This document shows, piece after piece, positions 35,750 to 47,369 of a stretch of 64,000 bases of DNA. Position 1 is the stretch's first letter. Each line of letters opens with the position of its first letter. A program made the translations under genes and the position numbers. The stretch comes from Eudorina sp. 2006-703-Eu-15 (taxonomy: Eukaryota > Chlorophyta > Chlorophyceae > Chlamydomonadales > Volvocaceae), in contig BDSI01000020.1 of the NCBI GenBank assembly GCA_003117195.1, positions 273,501 to 337,500 of the forward strand, written 5' to 3'. The notes under the pieces were generated by a model, which was given only the letters and a program-made list of their open reading frames with translations, searched no databases and had not been told where the DNA came from.

Positions 35750-38700
35750 ATATTTTGCTATCACATCTTAACAAACGTTTGCTTATGTGGCCAGCAGCCA
35801 CAACCAAGACCGCTTTGCAGAAGGCGCGAACCCTTGACACCGGAGGCCAAGGTGTAAGAACACAACCCTGTGTTACTTACCACAAGTGTAAATTTTGATG
35901 ATATCGGCAACGGGCGATATGACAACACAACCCGCCACGGTGGACGTTCCGATGCGCAACAGTGATGAAGGCCGAACCTCCTCTCCACTCCTCTCGACAG
36001 AAAGATCCACAACTGTTCAGAGCAGGTAAGAGTCACTGCTTACGTAGTATAAAATGCCAAGCACAGCACTCGCCGAGACGTCGAAACACGCTCCATGGTA
36101 TGGCGAGGGAGTCCGAATGGTAGGGAGGAGTGGTCAGCAAGTTGAAAATATCTTGAGTCTATTTCGAGCTTGTAGTGGGCAAACATCATCGTTTGAGAGG
36201 GGAAGAAGGCAAAACGACAGCATTAGTACGACGATTCGCTCAGGCTTTCTTGTCGCACGTGCATAGAACCTTTCCATAAGATTACAGTACGATGAACTTT
36301 TACAGATATGCAAATATGATTTAGATAAATTGCTAATCCTCCGTCGCGGCAGCGTCGGGAGGTACCGGTAGGGGATCCCACGTTACGGTGGTCGTCTGCC
36401 AGTAAGTCGTGCGCCTTTCTGTGTTGGGCAACAACCGATACCTTCCATGATGCCATGCCACTGCATGGAGCGTTGAAGGACCACATGAGAGTAAAGTTGC
36501 ACAAGCCGAGCGCTTTTGAGGATGCAACCGCCTTCAGACCGTGATCGATGCTCCATGTCAATTCAAGATGCCGATCGCCGTCACAGACACCGTTGAACTG
36601 CGGTAACGCGATGTCGTGGGTTTCGACACTTAGGGTCTTTCCAACTTCACTTAGTCGCAATGTTTAGGAGGCATCGTTACAGTGTTCAGCACGGTCTGTG
36701 ACGGCGCCGGACATGTTTGCATCGACGTGGAGCATCTATCACGGGTATCGTGGATCATAGGCGCTTGCATCTTTCATCGCGCATGTGTCACGTTTATTCG
36801 TACATGGCCCCGTGAAAATCCCGTCGTCCTCCACGCATGGGTAATTACAGAAAATCAACGGGACAAGCAAAGACCGCAATCAAGACAGGGGAAGAAATGG
36901 AGCCATCTCAGTAAGGTAACCCACCCACAATGCAGCGTTACACAGACCCAAACCAGCATCCACGGCGTTCAACTTGTTGGCAGCCGGCATGGCAACAAAG
37001 CCCCCCTCCCCTGCTGCTCAAAGAGTGTCTGCCGTCGCTGCGCCGCCACCTCCGAAACCGCACGGCCATGCCCTCGCCGCCGCCTGGGGCGCCGCACTGC
37101 GCTGCTGCCGCGCGGAGACGATGTGACTGTTGACTGTGCACTGCCCGCGACCTGCAAGGGTCGCTTTCATGTGGTTGCCGGGCGTCCTGGGTTGTCAAGC
37201 GTCGGAGGATGTCCATCATACGTACAGGGGGGGGATGAATACCGACGGTGCATCGAAACACAACAAGGTCACTGAACCTCCCAGCCTGCCCCCATCAGCC
37301 GCTGTCGTCGCAACCGGACACGACGGACCGACGTTCCCTCGCACCCGCACACTGCGCAGACCGGCGCCCGTTATTCCGCGGGGGACTCCAGCTCCCCCTC
37401 CGGAGCGAGCGGACCGAGACATGGGCCCCTGGGACTGCGGGATGTAACAAGTTCCCCAGTGCCATCGGCGGCCAAGCGCCGGCCTGTGACCCAACAGGCA
37501 TTCATCTCTGGGCTCCCTTGATTGTGTTCGTTTCCCGGCGCGCGTTGAGCCACACTCTCCCGACCGTCTTCGTGGGCCTGGCGCGCGGAGGAGGACAACG
37601 CCCCCCGGGTCCTCCGGTACTTGCGCCTTCCACCATTTCTCGCCGATCTTTCCGCGAGTTACGGTACACCTTCTTCACCACCAAAAAACGTAACACGGTT
37701 GCAAGAGCGTTGTCATGTTGCCTTTCCGCACGGCGCGAAGCTCCATGAGACGATGATGACCTTCACCGGCCCGCCGCAGGGTGTCCAAGGAGGAACGGGA
37801 CGTACCCGGGCCAGCGGTTGTGCGTCACCCTGCTAGCACACCGGCCGTAGCTGGCCATCGCGGATCGATTTCCCGACCGACCGACAGGTCATGGGTCACA
37901 CGGGGCACCTCATCTGTGGGATCCCCCGCTTCAAAGCGGCACTTGTCATGTCAGGCGGCCGTGGCTGCCGGTGGGGCGGACGAGCATTCCATCGCTCGCG
38001 CGCTGGGCATACTGTCGAACATATGTGCACGCAAGTAGATTATATATTATAAGTTATATGTGTGTGTCCTGCGCTTGTTTCATCAACGTGTTTGGATGAT
38101 GTATCTATTACCGTATTACGGACGGTTTGTAAGCCGTAGGGCGCCCGTCGTCCGCAGGGTCCCGTACTGAAGACACAGAGGTAACCCAGTGACGACCATC
38201 ATTTAAACACAGTATAGTGTGCTAGGACGTATCGCTGGGTGTCATGCTGAGCCGCGAACAAGCTGTGCAGAGCAAATTGTGTCGTCCATATTCAAATTTC
38301 CCGCCCCTTCCCGCACATCGTACACACACATATTTCACAGGTGGGTAAGACCCATAATGATACTAGAAAGGGCGTGCCGCACACCCGATTTTGCAGGATG
38401 CGTCCCTCGGATAGCATCGGCCATGTCCAAGTGCTGTAATGGCACAAACTGACAAGGCCGAAAGCGGCCGAGTTTGAAAAATCATACATGATGAGCAAGC
38501 GGTCGTACGTGTCGACATTCATTCATGGCCCTTGCAACAACGCTGTTTACCGCCAACGAGCGACGCATCGCTGCAGACATACCAATGGCACAGCGTTGAC
38601 TACCAGTTATCATCTTCCCGGCCATACCAGCACTTGTTTGGGGTTTGTTGGGGTTCAGCCGTCGGGGTCGTTGGGTTCGAGTAAAGTCGTTAAGCCAAAC

Positions 38701-38770
38701 AGCCATGCGTGTTGCCCAACGCAGCCGCACTAACAATCCAAAACATCCAAACGAGCTGTCGAAACCCCAG
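35750..38770. other. Spacer with no supportable gene; weakly protein-like ORF at 36660-36223 (minus)
   Basis: AT-richer than the flanking genes. The only stretch that reads like protein is on the minus strand at about 36650-36430 (VETHDIALPQFNGVCDGDRH and LELTWSIDHGLKAVASSKAL), ending at a donor-like AAG|GTATCG near 36455. No partner exon was found. The rest shows nothing I can assign. Confidence 0.35.
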
Positions 38771-39460
38771 CAAAGCCTACCTGACACGCCATATGGTCGA
38801 AGAAGACAATATCTGACCGGGCCCGACGTTGGCCAAGGGCTGCTGACCCAGCCCTAAGGGAAAGACCGCCGAAGCACTCATCCCCGGCGGGATATGGGAG
38901 AGAGGGGCGTAAAGGGCCTCTGCTCCCTCGCTCTCAACCAACGGCACTCGCCCGATCCCCATTCTACCGAGGACCGGTGACAGCGGTGCCCCCTCAAGGG
39001 ATTGGGCAAAAGCCCATCCTGGGCGGGCTGCGCCTTGCAACCCGCTGTTCAACCTCATCAATCCCTTGCAGCACCCAGGGCGCGTTCCTCAGCAACTCGG
39101 ATGCGCGCCCCTGCCGGTGCGGTAAAGCTAGCCTGGTCCCGCGCGCGTTCCTACTAGCTGAGCCCAGCTGAGCCAGAGCGAGGTCGTCTCGCACGCGTCA
39201 GGCCTTGCTGTGTCCGGGGTATGCAGTCGGGCGCTCCATGATGGGGCTATATATGGTTTGCACAAGGCAGCACATTACCAAATAAGCCTCCCTGTCGTAC
39301 ACCTCTTCCCTGCGCAATCGGCCCCTCACAAGTCCCGCTGCCAACTCCCACTGGTCTGGCCCGGCCCTCCTCGGGCACCCACGGATCCTCTACGTGCCCG
39401 GAAGTGGTCTTCCTTGGTCCCAATCCCTACGCCCTAGTGCCGCGCGGTGCTATCTATCCA

Positions 39461-40063
39461 TCAAGAGTCTACGTCTACTGGCTGCACGCAGCGGATCCGG
39501 CCGTCTACTACCGATAGGATTGGGTGGTCCGGTCCCACCCCCTCCCATCCCCGTCGCGGTCGGCCCAGTTCTGCAAAACTGGCGACCCGCTGCCAGAACT
39601 CCATGACTGCGCGCGCCTTAACTACATCTACCGGCGACGGGGCAGCCGGCGCCCCCGGCACGGGTTGTGCGCCCCCGTTGCGGGTCGCTGCACGTAGCCC
39701 AACCCTCGCCCGCTCCATGGCCGTCAGCGCCGCTAGGGCAATGATATCCCAAACCCCTTGTTGCGCCCCCTGCGGCGGCTCAGCCAGCCACACATTGGCT
39801 CGGGTGACGGGGCCCTGAACGTGTGCCCCGATCTGTTGTACCACTGCCTGAGCGACCGGGCATGCCCAGAAATGGTGTGCCTATGGTGAACACGGGTGGG
39901 GCCCCGCACCACCGTACTCACCGCACCCGCACGCCTCGGGGTGGGTGCTGTGAAGGTGGCTGTTGCCAGGCAGCGGGACCCCGTCAACCACCGGGCGCCA
40001 CCGTGTTTCCTTGTGCTCCCGTTCCCACTTGATGGTCCAAAGCCGCTGTAGGATGGCAGGCAT
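39461..40063 (-). pseudogene. LINE (non-LTR retrotransposon) ORF2 C-terminus, frameshifted relic
   Basis: Two minus-strand frames that fit end to end. The upper one (40063-39881) has LWTIKWEREHKETRWRPVVD and a Cys-rich ACGCG. The lower one contains HHFWACPVAQAVV, then VWDIIALAALTAMERARVGL and WEGVGPDHPILSV, with a stop at 39461. A Cys/His segment after the reverse transcriptase (HHFW.CPVA) is typical of LINE tails in Chlamydomonas relatives (established knowledge, recalled not searched). The frame changes near 39881 and the upper frame meets a stop there. No reverse transcriptase or endonuclease domain remains, so this is a 5'-truncated dead copy. Confidence 0.7.
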
Positions 40064-40302
40064 GCTGGATGCCGGGGGTTTGCTGTAGGACTAGCTACTT
40101 CGACTGTCTCAAGCTGTTCCCGGGCTACCTGTTCGTATGCAGCGTGAAGTCGTGTGTGTGCTACATGGTTGGTGGTGCATAACCCCATACCTGTACAACT
40201 ACTGTACAACTACCGACCCATACGAGCCATAGGCCCAAGGGCACACGAAAACGCCTTAAAGCACGCACATGACGCTGCACTAGCAGGAAAAAAAAGAGAC
40301 CA

Positions 40303-40595
40303 CTACCGTCCAAAGGGAACGATTGAGTTGTGATGGGCCGACATGCACTCCAGGAGCCTTGCTAACCGAGCCGGGTCCCAGGCCATGGCTTCCAGGATGG
40401 TATGTAGTAAAGTGGGGAAAAATCTACTCGGCGCGTCCTCGACCTGACCTTCGACCCCGCAGCAACGACAAACCCGCTGTTCCCTGGGGACGCGCACGGT
40501 GTCTGCCCCTACGCCCTCTGTTGGCCTCCAGCGCCCAGCAAGATAACCTGAACCGCATTATCTTGCGGTGTGTGCTACAGGGTACGATAACCGTA
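40303..40595 (-). pseudogene. Second LINE C-terminal relic of a different subfamily, frameshifted
   Basis: The minus strand first reads RFRLSCWALEANRGR. After a frame change near 40500 it reads VPREQRVCRCCGVEGQVEDA followed by ILEAMAWDPARLARLLECMS. This is the 'RFRL......R.C..C....VED' zinc-knuckle-like tail common in algal LINEs. It lies 240 bp upstream, on the same strand, of the other relic and is not similar to it, so they are separate insertions. It is frameshifted and lacks upstream domains. Confidence 0.6.
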
Positions 40596-40780
40596 GCATA
40601 TGGCGGCCACATCACGGCTGGGCCAGCATACGGCATGGCCCAGCCTGTCAAACAGACGAGCCGCCCAGCATGACAAGCCATACAGGATACAGCCCGTGCG
40701 TGCTGCCAGCAGGAGCCGTCCTCACAAAGCAAACAGACAGGTGTCACGGTAATGTAGCCGTTCTGGTCCCTTACTCCGTT

Positions 40781-40950
40781 CCAACTGGCCCAGATAGCTC
40801 GTTGGCACCTCAGCTCATCAACACCAACCAAGGACTGCGCACCCAACCTCCATTACCCGGGGGCGAGGGGGGGGGTCACGCAGCCATACCGGCAAACACA
40901 CCAAGTTACCAGCACGCCGGGGTTGCCTCTCCTGGAAACCGCTCAATACC
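40781..40950. repeat. Dispersed repeat family R1, copy 1
   Basis: This segment (CCAACTGGCCCAGATAGCTCG... to TTGCCTCTCCTGGAAACCGC) is clearly similar along about 170-200 bp to 54709-54900, with scattered substitutions and one internal tandem-duplication difference. Partial relatives of its left part occur at 55293-55370 and 60951-60985. No coding potential was recognised; probably a non-autonomous or decayed mobile element. Confidence 0.75.
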
Positions 40951-41089
40951 CGCTGAAACTACTGAAACACGGGGCGGTTAGGGAGACGGAATTAGAACCG
41001 GCGGGAGGGGTCATTGCTGGAAATGCCCACATAGACTTGGCTGACTTCGCCCTCTTGACATGCAGCCAGGCCAACCAAAGCACCAATCG

Positions 41090-42050
41090 CCCTGACATGC
41101 CATACAGCCGGGCTGGCCGATAAAGCCGCCGGCCTGACATGAATGAATTAATGAACGTTACAGCGGACTCCAAAGGGATCAACGGTGTATACCATGCCAT
41201 GCCATGCCATGACATGCCATACGGCCGGGCTGGCCGATGAACCGCTGGCCTGACATGCCATACGGCCGGGCTGGCCGATAAAGCCGCCGGCCTGACATGC
41301 CATACGGCCGGGCTGGTGAATAGAGCAGCCTCCCTGACATGCCATACGGCCGGGCTGCCCAATCAAGCCGCCGGCCTGACATGGCTTACGGCCGGGCTGG
41401 CGAATAGAGCAGCCTCCCTGACATGCCATACGGCCGGGCTGCCCAATGGAGCCGCCGGCCTGACATGCCTTACGGCCGGGCTGGCCGATAAAGCCGCCGG
41501 CCTGACATGCCATAAGGCCGGGCTTGCGAATAGAGCAGCCTCCCTGACATGCTATACGGCCGGGCTAGTGACCAATGAAACCGCCGCCCTGACATGCCAT
41601 ACGGCCGGGCTGCTGACCAATGAAACCGCCTCCCTGACATGCGATACGGCCGGGCCGGGCAATGCAATGCAGCCGCCGGCCTAACATGCCATACGGCCGG
41701 GCTGCTGACCAATGGAGCCGCCGCCTGACATGCCATGCGGCCGGGCTGGCCAATGAATTGCCGCTCTGTCATGCCATGCGGCCGGGCTGCTGATCATTTG
41801 AGCCGCCGTCCTTACAAAACAAACGTCCGGGCTGGCCATGCAATGCCCCCCATGCTGTCAGGCTGTATGGCTGGGCTGGCCAATGGAGCCGTACTGTCAA
41901 GCCATATATACAGCAGGTAGGGCAGCCCGAGGGAGCCGCCCAGCCTGGCAAGCCACAAGGCCAGGCAGGCTCCATCAGTCCATACGGCCGGGCTGACCAA
42001 TACCATATAGCCGCCCTTACAAGCAAGCCATGCGGCCGAGTTGCATCAGC
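41090..42050. repeat. Satellite-like array of 41-42 bp units
   Basis: At least 15 head-to-tail copies of a unit built on GACATGCCATACGGCCGGGC followed by a variable TGGCC/GATAAAGCCGCCGGCCT segment. Copies are regular at 41-42 bp (starts at 41211, 41252, 41294, ...) up to about 41780, and degenerate on both sides. A 42-bp unit is 14 codons, so long open frames with 14-residue repeats appear on both strands (minus strand: MACQAGGFIGQPGR). I regard them as by-products of the repeat. Confidence 0.93.
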
Positions 42051-42396
42051 AAGCCGCCAACCGCTTGCTGCAACTGTATGCCGCCAACTGCAACTGCCCT
42101 CCTTATTACGAGCGGTCTATGTCCATAAACGGTTCACGTCATTGTTTTCAGTAATTCAGATAATTTAGCCGGCTGCCTCGTTCCCTCGCTGTGAAACAAG
42201 GGTCTTTTTGTCGTCGCCAGTTGCGCCAGTTGATCTATTGCTTTCATGGCCGTGCTTGTCGTTTGCAGAAAGTTCGCTCAACAAATCTACGTGCAGCATA
42301 ACTTCACTTTTACCCTGAAAACAAGACAAATACGCCTTACGGCGCGACCTTTGCGTTACCATTACCGCCGGTTTACCGCGCAGATTACCGCTTATT

Positions 42397-42486
42397 TACC
42401 AGCAAATTACCGCTTTGTACCAGCGTACGGGTCCCACGCCGTTCCCTAGGCTATCCCTCTTTTGCCGTATCCGGCAAAATCGGGTA
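42397..42486. repeat. 90-bp direct repeat, copy A
   Basis: Differs at about two positions from copy B at 42901-42990, offset 504 bp. Each copy contains TACCAGCAAATTACCGC, CCCTAGGCTATCCCTC and the hairpin TTTTGCCG-tatc-CGGCAAAA. Weaker similarity continues upstream for about 100 bp in both copies. The layout (near-identical direct repeats around about 410 bp) could be a small terminally repeated element or a local duplication. Confidence 0.9.
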
Positions 42487-42900
42487 AAAAATGCTACGCC
42501 GTTCAATTCACGTATGTTCAGACAGCCTCTAGAACTCCACCGCCAAGTAGAAACCTCAAATACGCTCGTACATTTCCCCCTTGACCATTTCCGGACACGC
42601 TATCCATTCTTGGTTGGCTTTCAATGCTATGATTTAACTTCTTACAATGGTCTGACTTGAATTCTCGCCTCATCAGTCCAACCTCCCCTTCATCTTCTTA
42701 TTTTCGTCACCAATTGCCATTCACCTGTATCCGTCTGCTCTTCCACTTTAGCCACACTAACAAATCACCATTCCGCATAACTTCAGTTTTCCCCTAGAAA
42801 CAACACAATTCAGTGACCATTACGGTTACCATTCCTGTCGGCTTCTACCGCAATGTACCAGCAACTTACCGCCGGATGTACCAGCAAAATTACCGCTTTT

Positions 42901-42990
42901 TACCAGCAAATTACCGCTTTGTACCAGCGTCCGCGTCCCACGCCGTTCCCTAGGCTATCCCTCTTTTGCCGTATCCGGCAAAATCGGGTA
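42901..42990. repeat. 90-bp direct repeat, copy B
   Basis: Partner of 42397-42486, same orientation, ending in the same CGGCAAAATCGGGTA. The sequence just after it (TATTAAATCGATGATC) diverges from copy A (AAAAAATGCTACGCC), which fixes the right boundary of the repeat. Confidence 0.9.
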
Positions 42991-42999
42991 TTAAATCGA

Positions 43000-45900
43000 T
43001 GATCATCAATATAATATTATATAACAGAGCACAGAGCACACAAGAATGAGAAGTACCAAGGAGAATTATTTGCCGAGGCTTGCCGTCACGCACCCTTTGT
43101 TTCAAGGCCTTCGCCACATCATCGGAGCGGGTGGGCAAGAAAAGTGCATTCGCCTAAGTGACAGTGCACGCATGCTCCTGGTCGCGTCTCAGAAACTGAT
43201 TTAGCATCGGCGGCTCGTGGCTGCACGCGCAGCTGGTTGGTCGTTGGCCGTTGGAACGAAGCAGTTGCGGCCGCTTGGTGACGTCCAGGAACGCCGCATG
43301 CCTTCGACCATCCGGACGCCATGGGAGCCTTCGTTCGTCGTGCATTCAAAGACATTTCCAGCTGCCCTCCGGAACATGTGGGTCGCTTGCCTCGACTGCT
43401 ACCTCGTTATGTTTCCTATCGGCTTCAGGGGTCGGTCGGGTCGGTGGAGCCGGCGGGATCATGTTCGTTTGGCGGCATTTGATTATTATTGATTGGCGGC
43501 ATATATTGCGGAGGCGCACGTGCGCGTGACGCCCAGTACGTCATCCGGTGTTGGTGGCGGGGCCAACCACCGGACCTGACTACTGGGAAGAGGACACACT
43601 GATATCTTTCCTTTCAGGGAAGAACGAACGCGTCCATCCGAAATAAAGCAGGTACACAGGTCCCCATCTCTGACATTTTCAAACCCTTTCGGCCCACAGT
43701 GGTAATCGCGTGCGCTCGCATACATGAGTCCGCGTGTCGCCTCTCAAGGTGTCTACCTCCAACCCCTACCCGAGTGCTATCACGTGGGCGCGTCCCGGCA
43801 GCACCCGAGAGGGGGGGTCACACCGCCAGCAGGCAAGAGTCCCCGTGCTCGGCGAGCACCTGGGAACCCTAGAGGTGCTCCTCCACCCCCCAGCTTATGG
43901 GCAGCATACGTGCAAGATTCTGGCGCACCTCAACATGTGCACGCGTCACGTTGAGGACGCATACCATGAATTAAGGCAAAGAGACAGCGGACGCACACAG
44001 CTGCGTTTCCTCCATGTAGAAAGGCTACCTGCTTACTGTGTGAAACGCGAACCCTGTCGGACGCGTCGGTTCCTGCTGTGTGTGACGCGCGAATGAACGT
44101 TACAGCGGACCACGAAAAGGGATCAACGGTGAATAACACCAGGGCAAGTCCCAGCAGGCCCCACCGACAAGGCGGCAAGGTACCCCCATATATCGCCCGA
44201 TTGCTGAATGGCCGGCATATCGCACTGCCATCGGCACCTTCCGGAAATGATACTTGGCGTGCGACCGACGTTGGCTGTAGGGGTGTGACACTGTTGGGGC
44301 AAGGGCGGAGGTACGGTGTATCAGTACCCGGCCAAGTTGGGTTCTCTGGGAACGACGAATGTCGACGATGCCGCCCACCTGGTCGTACAGCACTATTACT
44401 GTCAGGCAGCATGCGTACATTTTCAGGGTGCGCGCCTGATCTACGACCGATCTGCAATCTCCCTTCCACCCGGGAGGTGAAGGTGTGGAAAAGCGCTGCC
44501 TGGTCACAAGCTTGCGACCATACGTATGGAATGCAGGAGGCTGCCGGTGACTTCCAGTTATGTGGAGTATGGGCTCAGATCATGCGCCGAATCCGCACGG
44601 CGTATTTCGTCTAGCCCTACGTGACGCGGTCTGCAATCCTGCTGGCCTACTGGAATTCGGTTGAGCCGGCTGGTACCGCCCGGCCCGACCTGGCAGTCTG
44701 AAATTGCACGCGCCTTTGGGCAACTGAAACCGAAGGATTCGGTGTCTTGCTGATACGGCAGACCAAGCACAACAAGCTTGCTTCACTGCGCGCGTATCCA
44801 TTCATGATACTGTACATTTGAGGGATGGACAAGGCATAACGGTATAACTGTCCTGTCCCACCATGCAGCCTTATTGACATGCCCCGCCCCCTGTTAGCGA
44901 TGCATGTCGTGCCAGTCATCCGCATGCCTCCCTCCCTCCCTCCCTCCGTCCTGTGCTAACAACCCACCAACCCCGTCGCTGTATTCCTCGCGCTCGGCGC
45001 CTTACCCGCAGCAGGCTGCCTCCAACGACCAAGTTCCGGCCAGCTGCAGCGCCCCACTAATCCGACTTGCAGCGCCAAAGCGCCGCCCAACACTATCAAG
45101 TTCAGCGGTCGTGATATATGTACTATCGTCTAGACCTAAGGGGTCATGTCCATCCAACTCGGAGCGAACAACACCATGTCTCCGAGCCGGAAGATCCCGC
45201 CCCAACGCATTCCCAAGCCAAAGCAGACAGCGACCCGCCCCTAGCTTCGCATTTGCATCCAACATGCTGTTGTTGCTTGATAAAACCCCTCGAGCCCATT
45301 GCCATCGCCAGCGACGACTCAAGTCCGCTAAATACATCCCGGCACAGCACAGCAAAGCAACCGAACGCTCCAGATGGAAACCCATATCATGCAAAGCACA
45401 CAGCAAGCAGCCAGCGCGGCCCCTGCCTGCCTCCCGCCGCCTTAATTGCACCCTGCTGCACACAAGTCGCACCACACCATATCAGCCGGCCACACCACCG
45501 CCGGGCGGTATACGGGCGCATACATACACACATAGTTGGCATAGATGCACTTTTGATGACACACGCGACTACCGCGCGGCATCAGTAAAGACGCGCCCAT
45601 TTCATTAACACACACGCATCGGGCTTATCATTAAACACACACGCATCGTGTCCGCCGGTAGTCTCAGGAATCTAGGAATCGCGCCAGAGCTGACCGCGAA
45701 CGATAACAGCGCCACGTGCATGCCATGCCATGCACACACACACCCGGTTGCAATTCTACACACACCCGGGCTTCGTGGGCTTCTTGTTAAACACACACCC
45801 GCGTCTGCACGGGTACAAGCCCCACCCGCCGCCACCCACCTGCAACATGGCATTACTCGGAACAAGCGACCGGTCAGCGTGTCAACGCATTTGAGTGCAG

Positions 45901-47290
45901 CGCCGGGCATGATGCTAAAGAGGCAAATCCCCAACCTACCCATCACCATGGCACAACCGACAGGCCCAGCGATGCCCTGCCCGAGCCTTGCGCTGTGAGA
46001 TTTTGAGAGTTGCCCAGTTACCCGGGATGGGCGATGCTTTTGCGCATGCGCATGTTAATATCAATAATCGCAGTCCATTGTCGGGAGTCCGCTTTCCATG
46101 AGCTGCGAGTCCGCATGGGCGCGCTGCCGCAGCAACGTGGCAGCGACGCTCGCAGCGAAATGCCCAGCTGTGGCTTATGGTCCCGCACAAGGCCACGAGG
46201 CCACCTGGCAGCTAGATGATTAGCCTACACCGAGGCCAAGCCCGACAGTAGTCCGGGTTGAGCCATCTCTGCCCCCTACACCACCGCCATCAACACAAAG
46301 CACCTTACAATCACATGTACTACAGCAGCAACTGAACGACAACGAGGCCTCCATCACGATGACTAAAAGAAGTCTGAAGCGCTCTGTTGGGTAGCTCGGG
46401 GCACCCCCTCGGCAAACGCAGCCGCACCTCCTCACGCTCTCGGTCCTCGGCACCCAGTCCTCCCACCAACACCATCACATCAGTACCCATCTAGCTCTCA
46501 TCTTAACCATCAGTCCTCACGCCAAGAAGCACAAGGTCCTGCGCCGCTGGCCACCGTTTGTTGTCCCCAGTCGTTCCCGCCCCTGACTGCGGAGCTTTCC
46601 TATTGACGCGGCTGATCGACGTTCATGCACCACGTGCAGCCGTATGCATGCAGCAGCAGCAGCAACCGCGACGTAGCTGCCGCCTCAACGAACAACAAAT
46701 TGCTAGCCTCTCGCCGGCCGCCCAGGGAGGAGGAGCGCCGCTACGCCGGTCGCGACACCATCCGGCCATGCGCAGCCCAGGGCCGCCCCGGCATCATCGG
46801 GGCTGTGCTCGTGGCTACTCACCAAGAGGCACGTCTGGCCGGCGAGCAGGTGGATCGCATCTGTGTAAATTCCACAGCCCGAAGCGCCCCCCGCTTGTGC
46901 ACATCCCAGCGCAAGCGGGGGTGCGTCTCGAGCCGCGCTCTCCCACTCACTGCGACCGGCGTGTGAAGCCTGATAGGAACGCTGCCCCCCACTCACTGCG
47001 GGTCTCACATGTCGGCATGAATACGAAAGTCAACAAGCGCCAGCTTTGCGGCACAACCACGTACACATGTACTGGCAGTTCGCCGCAAATCACAACTGGC
47101 CTGCCAACTACAACCTCGAACCCAGCGCCGCGCAACGTTCCGACGCGACTACTGGCCCGCTACAGCTTACGGAACCCTCCCTGGGCACATTCATGTGAAG
47201 GCATCCCCACGACGATAGAAGCCATCGTCCAAGCCCGACAGACATGAAGTCAGCGGGTGTCCAAGCAGCTAGAAGGCCCGCCATCCTGCC
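43000..47290. other. Repeat-laden spacer without a supportable gene
   Basis: Open frames of 130-230 codons occur (for example 44078-44614 plus, 45475-45002 minus, 46558-47247 plus), but none shows a domain, splice partner or repeat-free codon structure I trust. The frame at 45475-45002 minus reads fairly naturally (ELDGHDPLGLDDSTYITTAE) and is the best candidate for a missed exon. A copy of the NVTAD-type dispersed motif sits at 44091-44131. Confidence 0.4.
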
Positions 47291-47298
47291 CCTGCGCT

Positions 47299-47303
47299 TT
47301 ACA
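47299..47303 (-). promoter_or_regulatory. TGTAA polyadenylation-type signal of the ankyrin-RING gene
   Basis: TTACA on the plus strand reads TGTAA on the minus strand, about 67 bp after the stop of the ankyrin-RING gene at 47370. It matches the green-algal poly(A) signal and would give a short 3' UTR. Confidence 0.55.
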
Positions 47304-47369
47304 TACTCGTCAAACCCGGCTTCGGTGACCTACCGGCCGCCTTGGCCCGTTCGGCTACGCCGCGTCCGG

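Noticed and set aside
41090..42050. Repeat array as CRISPR
   Set aside because: Units are contiguous and diverged with no unique spacers, and the genome is eukaryotic.
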